Positions 7,781 through 10,345 of a stretch of DNA of 10,345 bases are shown here, in pieces. The stretch comes from CAZDYI01 sp964509765 (GTDB lineage Bacteria; Pseudomonadota; Gammaproteobacteria; Tethybacterales; Tethybacteraceae). The notes beneath the pieces are model-generated. The model saw only the letters and a program-made list of their open reading frames with translations, was not told the DNA's origin and ran no database searches. How positions within the stretch are numbered: the first letter of the stretch is position 1; every line of letters begins with the position of its first letter. Where the stretch lies: the NCBI GenBank assembly GCA_964509765.1, contig CAZDYI010000016.1, positions 1 to 10,345 of the forward strand. The letters run 5' to 3'. A program made the translations under genes and the position numbers.

Positions 7781-8462
7781 GCTCGCGATCGCTGCCCTCG
7801 CCGGCTTCGTCGCCGGGTCGGTCCCGTTCGCGGTCCTCGTCGCGAAAATGATGGGCCTGCCCGACCCGCGCGGCTACGGCTCAGGCAACCCGGGCGCGAC
7901 GAACGTGATGCGCTCGGGCAACAAGTGGGCGGGGCGCCTGGTGTTCCTGCTCGACTTCGCCAAGGGCCTTCTTCCCGCGCTCGCATGCGAAATATTCCTG
8001 GAGGCCGAGGGGATGGGGTCGGTCGCGGGCTTCGCCGCGGTCGCCGGACACTGCTGGAACCCGTGGCTGGGGTTCAAGGGAGGCAAGGGCGTCGCGACCG
8101 GCTTCGGCGTGCTGCTCGGAATCGACTGGCGCGTCTTCCTGTTCGCGGTCGCGGCCTGGGCGGCCCTGTTCCTCGCCTGGCGCACCGTGTCGGTCGCGTC
8201 CGTCGCCTCGGTGATGGCCGCGATGCTCTTCGCCCAGTGGCTGCACGAGTCCGGTTCCTACCCCGCCGTCTGCATCGCGGGGATGGCGATGGTCATAACG
8301 ATCAGGCACCGCCGCAACATGTCAGACTTGATCGCCGGCAAGGAGAGAAGTTTCGGGGGCAAGGGCGCGGACGGGAGCGGAGAAATAGAATCTGCGCCCC
8401 GCCCAGTTGAGGGGAGCGGGAACCAGGAGGAGGAAGATGACCATAGACGAGGCGACGGCTAG
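7773..8462 (+). CDS. plsY: Glycerol-3-phosphate acyltransferase PlsY
   Basis: Integral inner-membrane enzyme that transfers the acyl group from acyl-phosphate (made by PlsX) to glycerol-3-phosphate, the first step of phospholipid synthesis. Motif 1 is GSGNPGATNVMR at 36-47, motif 2 GFKGGKGVATGFG at 100-112 and motif 3 RHRRNMSDLIAGKE at 178-191. Motif 3 departs slightly from the usual HREN(I) pattern: Arg181 where Glu is common. Hydrophobic segments occur at about 3-25, 52-72, 83-95, 107-140 and 142-178. The ATG at 7773 overlaps the 5-oxoprolinase end by 8 bp and has GGCAGGGAAG in front. Total length is 229 against about 200 normally. The extra 37 or so residues after 192 are Gly/Ser-rich, then strongly charged, and are encoded partly by the Shine-Dalgarno and start of the next gene, so the tail is probably not functional. 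Confidence 0.96.
   Translation: MAELAIAALAGFVAGSVPFAVLVAKMMGLPDPRGYGSGNPGATNVMRSGNKWAGRLVFLLDFAKGLLPALACEIFLEAEGMGSVAGFAAVAGHCWNPWLGFKGGKGVATGFGVLLGIDWRVFLFAVAAWAALFLAWRTVSVASVASVMAAMLFAQWLHESGSYPAVCIAGMAMVITIRHRRNMSDLIAGKERSFGGKGADGSGEIESAPRPVEGSGNQEEEDDHRRGDG
8425..8433 (+). promoter_or_regulatory. Shine-Dalgarno of the bicupin gene
   Basis: AGGAGGAGG, with its first AGGAGG 6 nt before ATG 8437. It is one of the two best ribosome binding sites in the window and decides the start against the in-frame TTG at 8407. It lies inside the last codons of plsY, where it encodes Gln-Glu-Glu-Glu. Confidence 0.8.
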
Positions 8463-9540
8463 GTCGCGCCACATACCCAGGGAGGACTTCAAGCCCTGCG
8501 CCGAGGCGTTCATCGACCGGCGCAACCCGAACTCCGAGGGCAAGCTCAACTACAGCTTCATCGGCCCCGGCGTCGCGCAGAGCGACACCCAGGAGGTCAA
8601 CATCGTCGAGGCCCACGGCTACAACGTCGGCGGGGTGACCCTTCCGGTCGACCGGCAAAACAACCTCCACCTGCACTTCACCGCCGAGGTGTTCGTGTCG
8701 GCCGCGGGCAACTGGGAGTTCATGTGGGGCAACGACGGCGAGGGCCGCGTCACGATGGGCCGCCGCGACGTGTTCACCATCCCGACGTGGATCTTCCGCG
8801 GCTTCTTCAACCGCGGCGGCGGCGACGACCCGTTCATGTTCGCGGTGATCGGCGAGGACGACCCCGGCGGGATCATTTGGAACCCCAAGGTGCTCGAGGA
8901 GGCCGAAAAGGCCGGCCTGCGCCTGAGCGAGTCGAACATGGTCGTCGACGTCGAGGCCGGCGAGGGCCCGCCCGACGGCGAGGGCTTCCTCGCTCCGATG
9001 CCCGAAGACGAGATGGGGCGCCTGCCGACGTTTTCCGCCGGGCAGGTCGAGGACAACATCGTCCGCTGGGACGAGCTCGACTGGCGCGACGACGCCCTGC
9101 CCGGCGGCGGGAAGCTCGCGGCGGTGCTCAGCCACGGGATGACCGCGTCGCGGCACCACTACCCGAAGGTCGCAAGGCCGCACGGCTTCAGCATCGAGTG
9201 GCTGCGGCTCGCGCCCGGCGAAAGCACGGGCTCCTGGCGCACCGACCGCTCCTTCGTCGCCTTCGTCTTCGACGGTGCGCCGAAGGTCGCCCTCAACGGC
9301 TCCGAGTCTCCGGTCGAGGTGCAGCTTGCCGAGCGCTCGATCTACACCGTCCCCGCCGGCGCGTGGCGCGGGTTCGAGAACGGCGGCGGCGAGGAGGCGG
9401 TGCTGATGCTCGTCAACGGCGGCGACGAGCGCGTGCGCCGCGAGTGGGACGCAGCCACGCTCGAGGCCGAGTCCGGCCGCGGCCTTGCGCTCGACCCCGA
9501 CGGCTTCCTGTCGCCGCGCGCGGTCCTGGCAGTCAAGTAA
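8437..9540 (+). CDS. Bicupin protein of unknown function
   Basis: 367 residues, no signal peptide or membrane segment, so probably cytosolic. Two cupin barrels can be traced. The first, about 55-145, has cupin motif 1 with His78, His80 and Glu84 (HLHFTAE) and a motif 2, IPTWIFRGFFN at 115-125, in which the usual metal-binding His is Arg121. The second, about 225-330, lacks any HxH in motif 1 and has VPAGAWRGFEN at 305-315, again with Arg (Arg311). The two motif-2 segments share the pattern P-x(4)-R-G-F-x-N, with a Trp nearby in each, and both are followed by a Gly-rich stretch: an internal duplication. At most one barrel therefore seems able to hold a metal. ATG 8437 has an excellent Shine-Dalgarno; the gene overlaps plsY by 26 bp and ends 13 bp before the SnoaL-like gene, so the two are likely a pair. 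A dioxygenase, isomerase or lyase role is possible, but no substrate can be named. Confidence 0.87.
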   Translation: MTIDEATARSRHIPREDFKPCAEAFIDRRNPNSEGKLNYSFIGPGVAQSDTQEVNIVEAHGYNVGGVTLPVDRQNNLHLHFTAEVFVSAAGNWEFMWGNDGEGRVTMGRRDVFTIPTWIFRGFFNRGGGDDPFMFAVIGEDDPGGIIWNPKVLEEAEKAGLRLSESNMVVDVEAGEGPPDGEGFLAPMPEDEMGRLPTFSAGQVEDNIVRWDELDWRDDALPGGGKLAAVLSHGMTASRHHYPKVARPHGFSIEWLRLAPGESTGSWRTDRSFVAFVFDGAPKVALNGSESPVEVQLAERSIYTVPAGAWRGFENGGGEEAVLMLVNGGDERVRREWDAATLEAESGRGLALDPDGFLSPRAVLAVK

Positions 9541-9553
9541 GGGAGCGGGAAAC

Positions 9554-10345
9554 GTGCCGCTTGACGGATTCGACCCGGAGTTCCGGGACCTTCCGCACTA
9601 CATCTACGCGATCACGGCGAGGATCTGGGAGGGCCGCGGCATCGACCTGATCGACAAGTACTACGCTGCGGACTGTCCCGTCCGCTCGCCGACGGGGCTC
9701 GTCGTCGGGGCGAAGGACGTGATCAAGGCGACTGAGGCCACGCTTGCCGAGTTCCCCGACCGCAGGCTGCTCGGCGAGGACGTCGTCTGGAAGAAACACG
9801 GCAAGGGTTACCTGTCCTCACACCGGATCATCTCGACCGCGACCCACTCAGGCGACGGCGCCTACGGCAAGGCAACCGGGCGCAGCATGCGCTACCGGAT
9901 CATCGCCGACTGCTGGTGCGTCGGCAACCAGGTTGTCGAGGAGTGGCTGATCCGTGACCAGGGAGCGATCGCAAGATGCCTCGGCATGAAGCCGCGCGAG
10001 CTCGCCGAGGCTCAGGCGGCAAGCGGGAACGCGGGCTTCTTCCTGCCCAGGGACGACGTCCCGAGCGAATACAGCCCGGAAGAGACGGGCGACGAAGACG
10101 CAAGGGCTTACGCCAGGCTGTGCGAGGCGGCCTGGGCGGATGGCGGCCTGGGGGCGACGGCCGAGCGCTACCACCACGCCGCGTCGGTGCGCGGCCCGGG
10201 CGGAATCGAGTGGACGGGGCGCGACGGCGCCGCGCGGTTCTGGGAGTCTCTGGCGACGGCGGTCGAGGGGCCGGCCTTCAAGGTCGAGGACCTTTTCTGC
10301 TGCGACAACGAGCGCGGCAGGAACGTCGCGATGCGCTGGTCGGTG
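9554..10345 (+). CDS. Tandem SnoaL/NTF2-like (ester-cyclase type) protein, 3' end cut by window edge
   Basis: 264 codons are open to the right edge from GTG 9554, which has GGGAGCGGGA in front and begins 13 bp after the bicupin stop. Family: SnoaL-like polyketide or ester cyclase within the NTF2 fold. Domain 1 covers about 14-145, with IWEGRGIDLIDKYYAADCPV (24-43), SPTGLVVGAKDVIKATEATL (45-64), EFPDRRLLGEDVVW (66-79) and EEWLIRDQGAI (129-139); Asp135 is where such cyclases often carry the acid/base Asp. A linker of about 150-183 follows, then domain 2 from about 184, with RYHHAASVRGPGG, WTGRDGAARFWESL and a VEDLFCCDNE stretch that repeat the order of domain 1; it is incomplete at the edge. 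No signal peptide. I recall similar two-domain proteins in marine alphaproteobacteria, but the substrate is unknown. Adjacency to the bicupin suggests joint action on one compound. Starts other than GTG 9554 would remove part of the first helix. Confidence 0.86.
   Translation, partial: MPLDGFDPEFRDLPHYIYAITARIWEGRGIDLIDKYYAADCPVRSPTGLVVGAKDVIKATEATLAEFPDRRLLGEDVVWKKHGKGYLSSHRIISTATHSGDGAYGKATGRSMRYRIIADCWCVGNQVVEEWLIRDQGAIARCLGMKPRELAEAQAASGNAGFFLPRDDVPSEYSPEETGDEDARAYARLCEAAWADGGLGATAERYHHAASVRGPGGIEWTGRDGAARFWESLATAVEGPAFKVEDLFCCDNERGRNVAMRWSV

Noticed and set aside
8407..8436. TTG at 8407 as the start of the bicupin gene
   Set aside because: The ten extra residues are basic and encoded by the Shine-Dalgarno region; ATG 8437 has AGGAGG at ideal distance.

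Overview
The window is a gene-dense stretch of very GC-rich chromosome (about 70% G+C judged by eye, not computed) from a bacterium. The protein families and the sequence style of Nth, XerD, PlsY and the LemA/M48 pair suggest a proteobacterium. I cannot fix the class from sequence alone. Arginine is often encoded by AGG throughout, and strong AGGAGG-type ribosome binding sites precede some genes but not others.

Layout. Two divergent blocks are separated by a 68 bp gap at 3185-3252. The leftward block, read from the gap, is lemA (3184-2585), a long HtpX/M48 membrane metalloprotease (2504-609) and nth for endonuclease III (558 to beyond the left edge). The rightward block is xerD (3253-4170), a fused HyuA-HyuB type 5-oxoprolinase (4145-7780), plsY (7773-8462), a bicupin protein of unknown function (8437-9540) and a tandem SnoaL/NTF2-like protein that starts with GTG at 9554 and runs off the right edge. 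No RNA gene, IS element, CRISPR array or long intergenic region is present. The largest gap between genes is the 80 bp between lemA and htpX.

How the genes fit together. LemA plus a long M48 peptidase is a recurrent envelope-proteostasis pair; nth behind it is DNA repair. On the other strand, xerD (chromosome dimer resolution) and plsY (first acylation step of phospholipid synthesis) are housekeeping genes with a metabolic gene, 5-oxoprolinase, packed between them by overlaps of 26 and 8 bp. The bicupin and SnoaL-like genes follow as an apparent functional pair, probably a small catabolic or modification module whose substrate cannot be read from the sequence.

Most noteworthy points: (i) the tiny divergent promoter region, with a near-consensus sigma-70 promoter for lemA that overlaps its own Shine-Dalgarno and a possible leaderless start for xerD; (ii) a bicupin in which the motif-2 metal-ligand His is Arg in both domains; (iii) a second HExxH motif in the C-terminal domain of the M48 protein; (iv) a PlsY tail that appears to be translated former intergenic DNA. 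I see no clear evidence for a defence system or other wholly new system.
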